Shown piece after piece: positions 44,956 through 53,643 of a stretch of 64,000 nt of DNA. The DNA is from Chloroflexi bacterium AL-N1. GTDB lineage: Bacteria; Chloroflexota; Chloroflexia; Chloroflexales; Roseiflexaceae. Location of the stretch: NCBI GenBank assembly GCA_013122435.1, contig WYDT01000027.1, positions 1-64,000 of the forward strand, given 5' to 3'. The notes beneath the pieces are model-generated. The model saw only the letters and a program-made list of their open reading frames with translations. It was not told where the DNA came from and did no database searches. Within the stretch, counting starts at the first letter, position 1; every line of letters starts with the position of its first letter. The position numbers were made by a program, and so were the translations under genes.

Positions 44956-44994
44956 ACAGTGGGCTGATAAGGCGCATACCTGCCAGCCCACTGT
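44956..44994 (+). repeat. Stable hairpin between pufA and pufLM
   Basis: ACAGTGGGCTG and CAGCCCACTGT form a perfect 11-bp stem with a 17-base loop. CTTGAC follows, with no U-tract, so it is not an ordinary terminator. It may protect the 3' end of a pufBA mRNA segment. Confidence 0.82.
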
Positions 44995-45106
44995 CTTGAC
45001 AAGGGCTATGTTTATTATCTAAGTCGTGTTGAGCCTTGCGACAGGTTGAGAATTGTTTATCTTCTCCACGGCTGATTTTTTCGAAGCTAGAAAGCGAGTG
45101 CCTGCG

Positions 45107-47056
45107 ATGTCAGATACGCCACGTGCGCCGCAGCAACAGCCGGATGAGGAGCCGCGTGCCCAATCAGGGCAAGCGTCACAAAGCGTGGCGCCAGGCACGC
45201 AGCCTTCCAGCACACCAACAACAGATCCTGAAGTTTTGCCCCTTTCTGTTGTTGAAGAATATTATAAACGTCCAGGCCGAACCATGCTTGCAAGTATCTT
45301 TGGTTTTGAACCATTTGACTTTTGGTTTGGCCGTTTCTATGTCGGATTTTTTGGTATCCTTGTGATGCTTGGTACCATACTTGGCGTTACTTTCTATTTT
45401 TATGAAATGCTGATAGTTGAAGGTACATACAATATCTTGGCTGCTCGTATTGATCCTCCACCTATCTCAGACGGGTTGCGATTGGTAACGCCTGGTGAAC
45501 CTGGTGGCTCGTGGATTGTCATTATGATTGCTGCGACCATTGCTTTTGTAGCTTGGGCGCTACGCCAGGTTGATATCAGTCGTAAACTTGAACTTGGTTA
45601 CGAAGTTCCATTGGCTTTCGGAGCTGTTGTTTCTTCATGGATTACGCTCCAATGGTTACGTCCCATTGCAATGGGTGCATGGGGCAACGGATTTCCCTTG
45701 GGTATTACGCATCACCTTGATTGGGTTTCGAATATTGGGTATCAGTACTACAATTTCTTCTATAACCCATTCCATGCAGTTGGTGTGACCCTGCTCTTCG
45801 CATCGACGTTGTTTTTAGCAATGCACGGTTCAGCTATTCTGAGTGCTGCTCGCCGACCTGTGACCGATCGTCATGTGGATACATTCTGGCGACAACTATT
45901 CGGATACAGTGTCGGTGAAATCGGTATTCATCGAGTGGCATTTTGGGCTGGCGCTACATCAGTGATCGTGTCAAATCTATGTATTTTTCTCTCAGGTACT
46001 TTGGTACAAGACTGGAACGCTTTTTACAGCTTCTGGGATGGTATGCCAATCTGGAGTTTTAGCGGTGCTGGCCTAGCCCTTTTTGGTATTGGTTTGGTGT
46101 TTGCCCGTCGTAGAGACGAAAAACCAGTTGATCCTGATGAGATTGAAGATTTAGATGCACGCGGACTGGATGGTAACATTGGTCGGCCATTCTATCTACC
46201 GCCTATTCTGCAACGTTTTGTTGGCAAAGATGGTATACGGGTTTTCCCAACTTATTTGGGTGTGTGGGGCATCATCTCGGTTGTTACTGGTAGTGTAGCG
46301 GCACTTATCATTCTTCTTGATTATCTATTACAGGTTGGCTATAACCCAATCCTCTTTGTTCGTGAATTTTTTAATCTCGCATTGATGCCGCCAGCAAAAG
46401 AGTATGGTCTTGGCTTTGCACCGTGGAATGAGGGTGGTTCGTATCTGGTTGCAACTTTCTTCCTCCACATCAGCGTGTTAGCCTGGTGGGGTCGTGTGTA
46501 TACACGTGCCAAAGCTACTGGTCTTGGGACTCATCTGGCCTGGGGCTTTGCTGCAGCATTATCACTCTATTTTGTGATTTACCTCATTCGCCCGATAGCG
46601 ATGGGTCGTTGGTCTGAGTCTGCAGGACATGGGTTCCGCGCAATCTTGGACTGGACCAACTATGTCAGTATTTTGCACGGAAATTTCTATTACAATCCAT
46701 TTCATATGCTTTCGATCTTTTTCTTACTAGGTTCTACCTTACTCCTGGCCATGCATGGTGCAACCATCTTAGCTGCTGAGCCTTATAAAGCTGAGAGGGA
46801 AGTTGATGAAATGCGTGTAGAAGGCACTGGAACCCAACGGGCACAACTCTTATGGCGCTGGGTCATGGGTTTTAATGCCAACTCACTCACTATTCATCAA
46901 TGGGCTTGGTGGTTTGCCGGACTCTGTGGAATTACCGGTGCAATTGGTCTCCTGTTGAGTGGAACACTCATTTGGGATTGGTACGCCTGGGCGATTGATG
47001 CGCGGATTGTGTCACCATGGCCTAATCCAGATTGGGCTCAGTATCTACCGCGTTAA
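45107..47056 (+). CDS. pufLM: Fused reaction-centre L and M subunits
   Basis: About 649 residues from the ATG at 45107 (a TTG at 45053 is the alternative). Residues ~50-325 are subunit L: five helices, HLDW (His ~203, accessory BChl), YNPFHAVGV (special-pair His), LAMHGSAIL and GIHRVAFW (iron His). A charged linker (RRRDEKPVDPDEIEDLDARG) leads into M (~340-649): YYNPFHMLS, LAMHGATILA, acidic iron ligand region AEREVDEM and TIHQWAWW. Where purple bacteria have His M182 the sequence is AILDW (Ile ~513). Fusion is known from Roseiflexus, where the product is found as separate L and M. Type II reaction centre of the cytoplasmic membrane. Confidence 0.95.
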   Translation: MSDTPRAPQQQPDEEPRAQSGQASQSVAPGTQPSSTPTTDPEVLPLSVVEEYYKRPGRTMLASIFGFEPFDFWFGRFYVGFFGILVMLGTILGVTFYFYEMLIVEGTYNILAARIDPPPISDGLRLVTPGEPGGSWIVIMIAATIAFVAWALRQVDISRKLELGYEVPLAFGAVVSSWITLQWLRPIAMGAWGNGFPLGITHHLDWVSNIGYQYYNFFYNPFHAVGVTLLFASTLFLAMHGSAILSAARRPVTDRHVDTFWRQLFGYSVGEIGIHRVAFWAGATSVIVSNLCIFLSGTLVQDWNAFYSFWDGMPIWSFSGAGLALFGIGLVFARRRDEKPVDPDEIEDLDARGLDGNIGRPFYLPPILQRFVGKDGIRVFPTYLGVWGIISVVTGSVAALIILLDYLLQVGYNPILFVREFFNLALMPPAKEYGLGFAPWNEGGSYLVATFFLHISVLAWWGRVYTRAKATGLGTHLAWGFAAALSLYFVIYLIRPIAMGRWSESAGHGFRAILDWTNYVSILHGNFYYNPFHMLSIFFLLGSTLLLAMHGATILAAEPYKAEREVDEMRVEGTGTQRAQLLWRWVMGFNANSLTIHQWAWWFAGLCGITGAIGLLLSGTLIWDWYAWAIDARIVSPWPNPDWAQYLPR

Positions 47057-47080
47057 ACATGTGGATATTTCTAGGGCGAT

Positions 47081-47106
47081 ATGGGCCTCTATGGTAGTAG
47101 GCCCAT
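47081..47106 (+). repeat. Hairpin between pufLM and pufC
   Basis: ATGGGCCT and AGGCCCAT, a perfect 8-bp stem with a 10-base loop, 24 bases after the pufLM stop and 25 bases before the pufC ATG. No U-tract follows. Confidence 0.72.
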
Positions 47107-47131
47107 TGCCTACGAACTAGAAGGAATTGAG

Positions 47132-48055
47132 ATGTTACAGCGTAGCTCTTTTCCCCCATTAAGCCAGCGTACCATTTTCTATATTGTGGTTGCACTGATG
47201 GCGGGAATATTTGCCTTCTCAAGTATCGGTATTGTCGTGTGGATTGCGACTATCCTGCGTCCTCCAGAGGCAGCAGCACCATCGACATATGTAGCTTATG
47301 ACCCTGCTGGTGATTATTTTAGTCCTGAGTCACAGCAAGCCATGGCCGAGTATACGACACAATTTCCTGAACCACAGGCTGTGGAGATACTTCAGGGGAT
47401 GTCTACTGCTGAGATTTCAGCCTATATGGTCAGCCAGGTATCGGGTGGTTTGAAGGTCGATTGTACCTATTGTCATGATATCAGCAATTTTGCTGGGGAG
47501 GGTACTGCCCAAAAAGCCACTGCCCGTCAAATGATGTTGATGACTGCTGATCTTAATCAGAACTTCATTACACAACTTCCAGCTACTGTAAATCAGGATG
47601 TCGGTAATATTCAGATTACCTGTGCGACATGTCACAATGGTCAAAATATTTTTGAGACTTATCCAGCAGAAGCATTGGTTACGTTGCCTAAAGACTTCCA
47701 GCTACCACTTGATCTTGAGTATCCTGGTGGGCTGGTGGTTACCGGCCAGGAAGATAAATCACTGGATGATGTTGAACTCAACCAGAATGTTATGTATCAT
47801 ATGAATCTGAGTTTGGGTGTGGGATGTACTTACTGCCACAATGCACGTTACTTCCCACTTAATGATGTTGAGAACAAGGGGTATGCAACAACGATGTTAC
47901 TGATGACTCAGCATCTGAACGAAAACTATCTTGAGGCTATGAACAATAAGGTTCCGTCGTGTTATACCTGTCATCAGGAAGCACAGGTACCACCAGGTGC
48001 CATGAGAGACCCAAGTCTCGTACCAGCCGTTCTCTCCACGGAACCACCACAATAA
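47132..48055 (+). CDS. pufC: Reaction-centre tetrahaem cytochrome c subunit
   Basis: 307 residues from the ATG at 47132 (AAGGA about eight bases upstream; a longer frame would run through the hairpin). One N-terminal membrane anchor (IFYIVVALMAGIFAF and on), then a periplasmic domain with four CxxCH haem sites near residues 111 (CTYCH), 164 (CATCH), 232 (CTYCH) and 277 (CYTCH). Methionines preceding each (for example 'ATARQMMLMT' and 'ATTMLLMTQH') are likely sixth ligands. It re-reduces the photo-oxidised special pair. The lack of a lipobox and the retained helix match Chloroflexus/Roseiflexus PufC. Confidence 0.96.
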   Translation: MLQRSSFPPLSQRTIFYIVVALMAGIFAFSSIGIVVWIATILRPPEAAAPSTYVAYDPAGDYFSPESQQAMAEYTTQFPEPQAVEILQGMSTAEISAYMVSQVSGGLKVDCTYCHDISNFAGEGTAQKATARQMMLMTADLNQNFITQLPATVNQDVGNIQITCATCHNGQNIFETYPAEALVTLPKDFQLPLDLEYPGGLVVTGQEDKSLDDVELNQNVMYHMNLSLGVGCTYCHNARYFPLNDVENKGYATTMLLMTQHLNENYLEAMNNKVPSCYTCHQEAQVPPGAMRDPSLVPAVLSTEPPQ

Positions 48056-48074
48056 GTTATATATGAAGTGTTGT

Positions 48075-48108
48075 GTGTGAGGTGTAGCACAGTTGCTGCA
48101 CTTCACAC
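48075..48108 (+). repeat. Strong hairpin between pufC and bchG
   Basis: GTGTGAGGTGTAGCA pairs with TGCTGCACTTCACAC over 15 pairs (two G.U) around a 4-base loop CAGT. CACTAGTC follows, with no U-tract. It sits between the pufC stop and the bchG start and could be the 3' end of a stable puf mRNA. Confidence 0.82.
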
Positions 48109-48125
48109 CACTAGTCAGGACGATA

Positions 48126-49031
48126 ATGCCGGAGTCCTCTGTTTCGACATCTTCAATGACGGTAAGCCGGCGGCCATCCGTACTTGCGCGATCAGTTGGA
48201 CTGATGAAACCAGTGACGTGGTTTGCGCCGGCTTGGGCTTTTCTTTGTGGGGCCATTGCCAGTGGTGCGCCGTTGTGGTCTTTACAGCATCTGGGACTGA
48301 TGGCATTAGGGATATTTCTTGCTGGACCTATCGTCTGTGGTCTTTCGCAAGTTATTAATGATTATTGTGATCGAGATGTCGATGCCATCAACGAACCGCA
48401 ACGGTTAATTCCCTCAGGACTTGTTTCAAATAAACAGGTATTTATCACTATCGGTATTCTTGCCGCATTAGCATTGGGCATTGCCTGGTTTCTGGGTGAG
48501 AAAGTGGCCTTGCTCACAGCAATTGGTATGGTTTTGGCAGTTATCTATAGTGCCCATCCGGTGCGTGCCAAACGCAATGGTTGGATTGGTAACGCGCTGG
48601 TAGCTATTTCGTATGAAGGGCTTCCCTGGCTGGCTGGTCATCTTGCTTTTGCAGATATGATGTGGGTTAGCTTTAGTGTCGCAGCTTTGTATTCAGTTGG
48701 TGCCCACGGTATTATGACTATTAATGATTTCAAAAGTACTGAGGGTGACAAAGCTGCCGGTATTAAAACCATTCCGGTCATGTATGGCGTGTGGGGTGGA
48801 GCCTGGATTGCTGTGTTAACTATGAATACATCCCAACTGTTTGTGATTATGATCTTTGCAGCCTGGGGGCGCTGGGTTCCTGCGGCGATCATTGCTGGGT
48901 TGCTTTTGCTACAACTTCCGTTCCAGGCACGTCTTATCCGTGATCCAAAGGGTCAGGCGGTCTTTTACAATGCAACTGGTATTCTGTTGTTCGTGCTTGG
49001 TATGCTTGTTGCTGCCATTGGATTACGTTAA
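48126..49031 (+). CDS. bchG: Bacteriochlorophyll synthase
   Basis: 301 residues from the ATG at 48126 (AGGA about eight bases before). UbiA-family membrane prenyltransferase with about eight helices. Aspartate-rich motifs: NDYCDRDVDAINEPQRLIPS (residues ~80-100) and INDFKSTEGDKAAGI; 'NALVAISYEGLPWLAGHLAF' is typical of chlorophyll synthases. It esterifies bacteriochlorophyllide a with a polyprenyl diphosphate. It follows puf directly and precedes a bchP-type reductase, a logical pair. Confidence 0.94.
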   Translation: MPESSVSTSSMTVSRRPSVLARSVGLMKPVTWFAPAWAFLCGAIASGAPLWSLQHLGLMALGIFLAGPIVCGLSQVINDYCDRDVDAINEPQRLIPSGLVSNKQVFITIGILAALALGIAWFLGEKVALLTAIGMVLAVIYSAHPVRAKRNGWIGNALVAISYEGLPWLAGHLAFADMMWVSFSVAALYSVGAHGIMTINDFKSTEGDKAAGIKTIPVMYGVWGGAWIAVLTMNTSQLFVIMIFAAWGRWVPAAIIAGLLLLQLPFQARLIRDPKGQAVFYNATGILLFVLGMLVAAIGLR

Positions 49032-49058
49032 TCCATAATCAAACTAGTGGGAGGAACC

Positions 49059-50288
49059 ATGGACGAAGTACTTATTGTCGGCGCTTCCGTGGGAGGTGCT
49101 ACTGCTGCAGAAACGCTTGCACGAGCTGGCGTTCCTGTTATCATGCTCGAGCGTGATCTTTCGTACATCAAGCCCTGTGGTGGTGCTGTTCCCCCGGTGG
49201 CGTTTGATGAATTTGATATTCCACAAGCAATGATCTCGCGTAAGGTGCATCGTACCTTGGTTCACTCCCCCTCTGAACGCGTAACAGAAGTTGAGGTTGC
49301 TGGTCTTGAAGCGAGTGAGAACGACTATGTTGCCATGGTCTGCCGTGAGGATTTTGACGACTATCTGCGCCAGCGTGCAGTACAATCCGGTGCAGAACTT
49401 ATTGAGGGCCAATTTCTCGATATGCAGGTAGATGCCCATGGCGTAACCGTGCATTATCGAGAACGCACTACCCAGACCAGACAGACGCTACGTGTTGCTG
49501 CGGTCATTGGTGCTGATGGCGCCTACTCTCCAACTGCGAAGGCACTTGGTCTGCCGAATCTGCCTCGTTGTATTGCCATTCAAGAGCGTATTCGCTTGCC
49601 AGAAGACAAGATGGCCCGTTGGGAAGACAGTGCTGATCTCTATCTTGGCACGGAAGTAAGTCCTGATCTTTATGCGTGGGCATTCCCGAAAAAAGACCAT
49701 ATTGCAGTAGGGATTGGTGCGGGACCCAAACATACCAAAGCAGCGCGTCAGTTGCTGGAAAATCTTAAACAGCGTATTGCTCCTGATTTAGTTGGCGGCG
49801 ATATCTTTATGCGAGAAGCTCACGCACTCCCTATGCATCCCCGTCGTCATATGTCGTTTGATCGGACAATGTTAATTGGTGATGCTGCTGGTTTAGTCGT
49901 CGGCACTTCGGGCGAGGGTATCTACTGGGCGATGAAAAGCGGTAAGATGGCTGCCGAAGTCCTTGCAGAAAACATCTCGAATCCTGTACAACAAGCACTC
50001 CGCCACTATGATCGTCAGTGGTGGCGTCAGTATGGCACGATGTATCGGTTTTTACGTGGACTGCAAGTCTGGGGATATGGCAACACACGCCAGAAAGAAG
50101 TATTTACCGATATGTGCCGGAATTTGGATGTGCAACGCCTGACATTCGAGTCGTATATGCACAAAAATATGACACCAGTGCCATGGTTAGTCCAAATGCG
50201 TATGACAGGAGATATCCTGGCAGCACAGGTTCGGCACTATGCACCGCAGATGCGACGGCGTGTGGCGAATGCTACGCGCAATGCCTGA
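49059..50288 (+). CDS. bchP: Geranylgeranyl reductase, bacteriochlorophyll type
   Basis: 409 residues from the ATG at 49059, with GGGAGG six bases before it. FAD-binding motifs: VLIVGASVGGATAAETLARAG, AAVIGADGAYSPTAKALG and MLIGDAAGLVVGTSGEGIYW. It would reduce the geranylgeranyl tail to phytyl. The usual GAGPAG is here GASVGG. Placement right after bchG supports the name; a sister gene at 61011 could share or divide the work. Confidence 0.88.
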   Translation: MDEVLIVGASVGGATAAETLARAGVPVIMLERDLSYIKPCGGAVPPVAFDEFDIPQAMISRKVHRTLVHSPSERVTEVEVAGLEASENDYVAMVCREDFDDYLRQRAVQSGAELIEGQFLDMQVDAHGVTVHYRERTTQTRQTLRVAAVIGADGAYSPTAKALGLPNLPRCIAIQERIRLPEDKMARWEDSADLYLGTEVSPDLYAWAFPKKDHIAVGIGAGPKHTKAARQLLENLKQRIAPDLVGGDIFMREAHALPMHPRRHMSFDRTMLIGDAAGLVVGTSGEGIYWAMKSGKMAAEVLAENISNPVQQALRHYDRQWWRQYGTMYRFLRGLQVWGYGNTRQKEVFTDMCRNLDVQRLTFESYMHKNMTPVPWLVQMRMTGDILAAQVRHYAPQMRRRVANATRNA

Positions 50289-50329
50289 ATCGACTCAGCG
50301 CGAGTCCATTCTGGGACTGAAAGGCGCCC

Positions 50330-51187
50330 ATGCAGATTTATCTGTTACCAATCGTGTTTACATTCTTTTTGTGGTGGTTTAGTACTGGGCTGATCTTCTA
50401 CTTAGACGGACTGCCCCGGCATACTTTCCGCTGGAGTTTTATGGGTGCTACCGTGTTACTTTTTGTATCATTATGGTGGATTGCAACCATACGTAACGAT
50501 ACCAGTCTGAGTGGCGCGTATCTTGCGTTCACATTCGGTACATTGGTTTGGGGCTGGCAAATGATTAGTTTTTACATGGGCTTTATCACTGGCCCCCGTC
50601 ACACCGCCTGCCCACAGCCCTGTAGCTTAAGGCAACGTTTCTGGTATGCCCTGCAGACCTGTATCCACCACGAACTCGCGTCGCTTGCTGGAGCAATTAT
50701 GTTGCTCATCTTAACATGGGGTAGTCCTAATCAGATTGCGCTATGGACCTATGTTTTGATGTGGTGGATGCATCTGAGTGCCAAGCTCAACGTCTTTTTC
50801 GGTGTGCCAAATCTGGATGAGAAATTTTTGCCAGAACATCTACAGTATTTGTGTAGCTATCTGCCAAAACGAGCGATGAATACCTTCTTTCCCGTCTCGG
50901 TGAGTGTTTCGACAGTTGTAGGTATATGGCTGATTGTGCAGACAGTTGCGCCAGGCAACAGCGCATTTACCACAGTTGGACTGACCTTTCTTAGCATATT
51001 GATGGTACTGGCCATTTTGGAACATTGGGTCTTAGTTGTCCCTCTTCCGTTGGCCTTATGGGATTGGGTTCTTCGCATTCGTGAGGCATCAGAACGAGAC
51101 AAGCGAGAAAAGCAACAGACCAAGGCTATCAAACGTGCCGAGTTATCTGGCATCAAACATAGTGTGATCGATGTGGAAACGCCATGA
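50330..51187 (+). CDS. puhE: Putative photosynthetic complex assembly protein PuhE (DUF3623)
   Basis: 285 residues with about seven membrane helices. Matches the family pattern: 'STGLIFYLDGLPRHTFRWS', 'ISFYMGFITGPRHTACP', 'IHHELASLAGAIML' and 'SAKLNVFFGVPNLDEKFLPE'. In purple bacteria PuhE helps reaction-centre and pigment balance and lies by puhA; here there is no puhA, as in other Chloroflexota. Its ATGA stop/start overlap with the next gene implies translational coupling. Exact role is unknown. Confidence 0.8.
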   Translation: MQIYLLPIVFTFFLWWFSTGLIFYLDGLPRHTFRWSFMGATVLLFVSLWWIATIRNDTSLSGAYLAFTFGTLVWGWQMISFYMGFITGPRHTACPQPCSLRQRFWYALQTCIHHELASLAGAIMLLILTWGSPNQIALWTYVLMWWMHLSAKLNVFFGVPNLDEKFLPEHLQYLCSYLPKRAMNTFFPVSVSVSTVVGIWLIVQTVAPGNSAFTTVGLTFLSILMVLAILEHWVLVVPLPLALWDWVLRIREASERDKREKQQTKAIKRAELSGIKHSVIDVETP

Positions 51188-52065
51188 GTGATCAAACACA
51201 AACTATCACCCTTGAACTTGATAGCGGGCCAATGGTGGCAACCGTGTTTCCGTCGTTGAAGCCGACGCCGCATCCGCCGGTGTTGCTTGTGCACGGTTGG
51301 GGCGGTTCAGGGCGCTATTGGATGCATGCAGTGGAGCGCTTGCGTCAACGTTTTTGCTTTATCGTACCGGACCTGCCAGGTGCCGGGCGATCTCTGCCTG
51401 TTTACAAGTCACTGGATATGTTTGATCAGGTCAGTGCCATCGAGTCGTTAGTCGATCACCTTAATCTGAGACAACTACACGTCGTTGGCCATTCGATGGG
51501 TTCTGGTATTGCCATGTTATTGGCAGCCAAACATCCCTGGCTGATTGATCGTTTGGTGTTGACAGCTATTAGTCTGTTTCGCAGTGATGCTGAGCGAACA
51601 TTCTTTGCGACGTTTACAGAGATGGTTAGCGCAATGATGCGTTTTCGAGCACCGTGGATGGCGGATATCCCGCCTTTATCACGTCAAATCATCGGACACT
51701 TTTTCTATCAACTCCCTGAAGATGAACAGTTGATCCGCGACCTTTTTCTCGATTATTTGCAAATGGATTATGATACAGCGGTCGCCCTGGCTCGTTCAGC
51801 AGCAGATCCGGCCATCAATGCTGCAGCTCATTGCATTGAGGCCCCAACATTACTCGTGGTCGCACAAAACGATTCGGTAATGCCCACATCAAATGTCGAT
51901 ACAACACTCAAAACAATCCCGGATTGTCAGGTGCATTGGATGCGACAGTGTGGGCATTTTCCCATGATCGAGTATCCAAACGAGTATGCGGCAATCCTGA
52001 GCGTTTTTTTGCGTAAACAGGCGCATGAGCACATGCTTATTCGGCCAGTTGAATTTGCTGTATAA
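51184..52065 (+). CDS. Alpha/beta hydrolase, possibly BchO-like
   Basis: 293 residues. Oxyanion region LLVHGWGGSGRYW near residue 38, nucleophile elbow GHSMGSGIAML (Ser ~100), acid near 'VVAQNDSVMP' and His in QCGHFPMIEYP complete a catalytic triad. Hydrolases of this type next to bch genes are sometimes called BchO (Mg-chelatase accessory), but the sequence itself is generic. It overlaps puhE by four bases, so it is made together with that assembly factor. Substrate unknown; a pigment ester or lipid is possible. Confidence 0.78.
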   Translation: MSDQTQTITLELDSGPMVATVFPSLKPTPHPPVLLVHGWGGSGRYWMHAVERLRQRFCFIVPDLPGAGRSLPVYKSLDMFDQVSAIESLVDHLNLRQLHVVGHSMGSGIAMLLAAKHPWLIDRLVLTAISLFRSDAERTFFATFTEMVSAMMRFRAPWMADIPPLSRQIIGHFFYQLPEDEQLIRDLFLDYLQMDYDTAVALARSAADPAINAAAHCIEAPTLLVVAQNDSVMPTSNVDTTLKTIPDCQVHWMRQCGHFPMIEYPNEYAAILSVFLRKQAHEHMLIRPVEFAV

Positions 52066-52081
52066 ACGCTACTTTGTATAA

Positions 52082-53014
52082 CTAAGCTGGCACATTGTAA
52101 CTATACAACGCTAATACAGGCATTTGCGCTTGTTGAATAACACGAACGGTAGTACTGCCGCGCAGAATATCTTCAGCCGAACGTGGACCGTGTGACACCA
52201 TCGTAATCAAGTCGATGTTCTCCTGTTTGGCATAACGCATAATCTGTGAATGAGCGCGCCCCTCAACCGTTTGCACGACAGTCTGGACACCCTGCTGCGA
52301 TGACTGACTCTCATATTCGCGAATGTGCTCTTTATCCAGGTTGTAGAGTTCACTCGGTCCTTGAGCAGCGAGACGGCGTTCCTGATCGTGTTTTGAACGC
52401 GGAGCAACATCACTCCCAAAAACATGCAACAGATGCAGTTCAGCGTTCAATTTTTTGCACAACTCGGTCACTTCGCCGAACCAGATTTGAGACCGTTGTG
52501 ACAGATCTAACGGAAACAGCACTTTCTTAATCTGGCCAATCTTGCCATTCGGTGGCAGTGCGAGTATTGGAAGTGGGCCATTATGTAACAGTGTTTCGTA
52601 GTCATTGGCCAATATCAATCGGATGATGCCGCGCCGCCGACTGGGCAGCAAAGTGATCATGCCCTTCAAGGGAGTGACTGTGGAGATGCTGGTTTCATTG
52701 CCAACCATCCGCTCCTGAAGCGCACCATTATGGCTGTTAGCAAGTTGTCGAACGGAGGGGTAGAGTGCTGCTGGTGGTGAAATCAGGGTTTCCTGAAGCG
52801 CATATTCAGCTGGCATGGCGTCGTTGATTTTGCTGATAGCAGCTTCTTGTTCACGATCACTCGGCATTTGGTCGCGCTTTCCTGCCCGATAAATGTACAG
52901 GGCTTTGAGATGGCAACCGATGGTTTGGGCGAATGGAGCGATATGAGGCAATGCTGAGAGCGAAGCTTTTGAGCCTCTGGTGACAAAGATAAGTGAACCA
53001 TTGGTTAATTGCAT
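52082..53014 (-). CDS. Tandem universal stress protein
   Basis: 310 residues from the ATG at 53014 (GGAGG about six bases before). The N-terminal half is a divergent Usp fold (SLIFVTRGSKASLSALPHI). The C-terminal half is a clear one: KKVLFPLDLSQRSQIWFGEV, 'LNAELHLLHVFG', 'ENIDLITMVSHGPRSAEDILRGSTT' and 'MPVLALYSYNVP'. The G-x2-G-x9-G-S/T ATP loop is approximated by HGPRSAEDILRGST. It is the only leftward gene in this region, opposed to the hydrolase with a 16-base gap. Role in light or oxygen stress is inference. Confidence 0.85.
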   Translation of the reverse strand: MQLTNGSLIFVTRGSKASLSALPHIAPFAQTIGCHLKALYIYRAGKRDQMPSDREQEAAISKINDAMPAEYALQETLISPPAALYPSVRQLANSHNGALQERMVGNETSISTVTPLKGMITLLPSRRRGIIRLILANDYETLLHNGPLPILALPPNGKIGQIKKVLFPLDLSQRSQIWFGEVTELCKKLNAELHLLHVFGSDVAPRSKHDQERRLAAQGPSELYNLDKEHIREYESQSSQQGVQTVVQTVEGRAHSQIMRYAKQENIDLITMVSHGPRSAEDILRGSTTVRVIQQAQMPVLALYSYNVPA

Positions 53015-53066
53015 AAATGCCTCCGTGCAAAGCAATTGACAAACTTTTATTACGGGGTTGTCGATG

Positions 53067-53094
53067 TTGCGAATAGGGTATTCAGCATTATAAT
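53067..53094 (+). promoter_or_regulatory. bchF promoter
   Basis: TTGCGA, 16-base spacer, TATAAT. Predicted start near 53101, about 40 bases before the bchF start. Confidence 0.62.
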
Positions 53095-53142
53095 AGAACT
53101 ACCGTGGAGTCTCAACTACAACGATAAAGATGAATGACAGTT

Positions 53143-53610
53143 ATGGCTACATACACCGCTGAACAAATGGCTCGACGTGATAAGAGTCCCTGGACACGTG
53201 TCCAGGTTATTCTGGCACCCATTCAGTTTCTGGCCTTTATGGTCAGTTTTGTGCTGGTGGCGCGCTATCTGCTTACGGGCGAGGGTTATGCCATTGCCAA
53301 TATCAGTGTGCTGATCAAAATTGCGTTGCTGTGGGCGATTACGATCACGGGGATGATTTGGGAAAAAGAGATTTTTGGACACTATTTCATGGCTCCCCAA
53401 TTCTTTTGGGAAGATGTTGGCAATGCAGTCGCGATGCTCTTCCATAATCTCTATTTTGTGGCCCAATGGCTTGGCTGGTCCAATCAAGCGGTGATGACGG
53501 TAATGTTAGTTGCGTATTGTACCTACCTGATCAACTGCGCCCAATTTGTGGTCAAAGGGATTCAAGCGGGACGTGAACGACGTGCTCTGGCAAATCAATT
53601 GCGTCACTAA
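53143..53610 (+). CDS. bchF: 3-vinyl bacteriochlorophyllide hydratase
   Basis: 155 residues from the ATG at 53143 (another ATG nine bases earlier is possible). Three or four membrane helices with family features 'RDKSPWTRVQVILAPIQF', 'KEIFGHYFMAPQFFWEDVGN', AVAMLFHNLYFVAQWLGW and 'AYCTYLINCAQFV'. It hydrates the C3 vinyl group, giving the hydroxyethyl that BchC oxidises. It opens the bchF-(GNAT)-bchC-bchX series. Confidence 0.94.
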   Translation: MATYTAEQMARRDKSPWTRVQVILAPIQFLAFMVSFVLVARYLLTGEGYAIANISVLIKIALLWAITITGMIWEKEIFGHYFMAPQFFWEDVGNAVAMLFHNLYFVAQWLGWSNQAVMTVMLVAYCTYLINCAQFVVKGIQAGRERRALANQLRH

Positions 53611-53643
53611 ACACGTTTGAGACAGTTATGGTGGAGCGTATTC

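Noticed and set aside
44956..44994. Ordinary terminator after pufA
   Set aside because: The stem is strong, but the following CTTGAC has no U-tract, so a stability element is the better reading.
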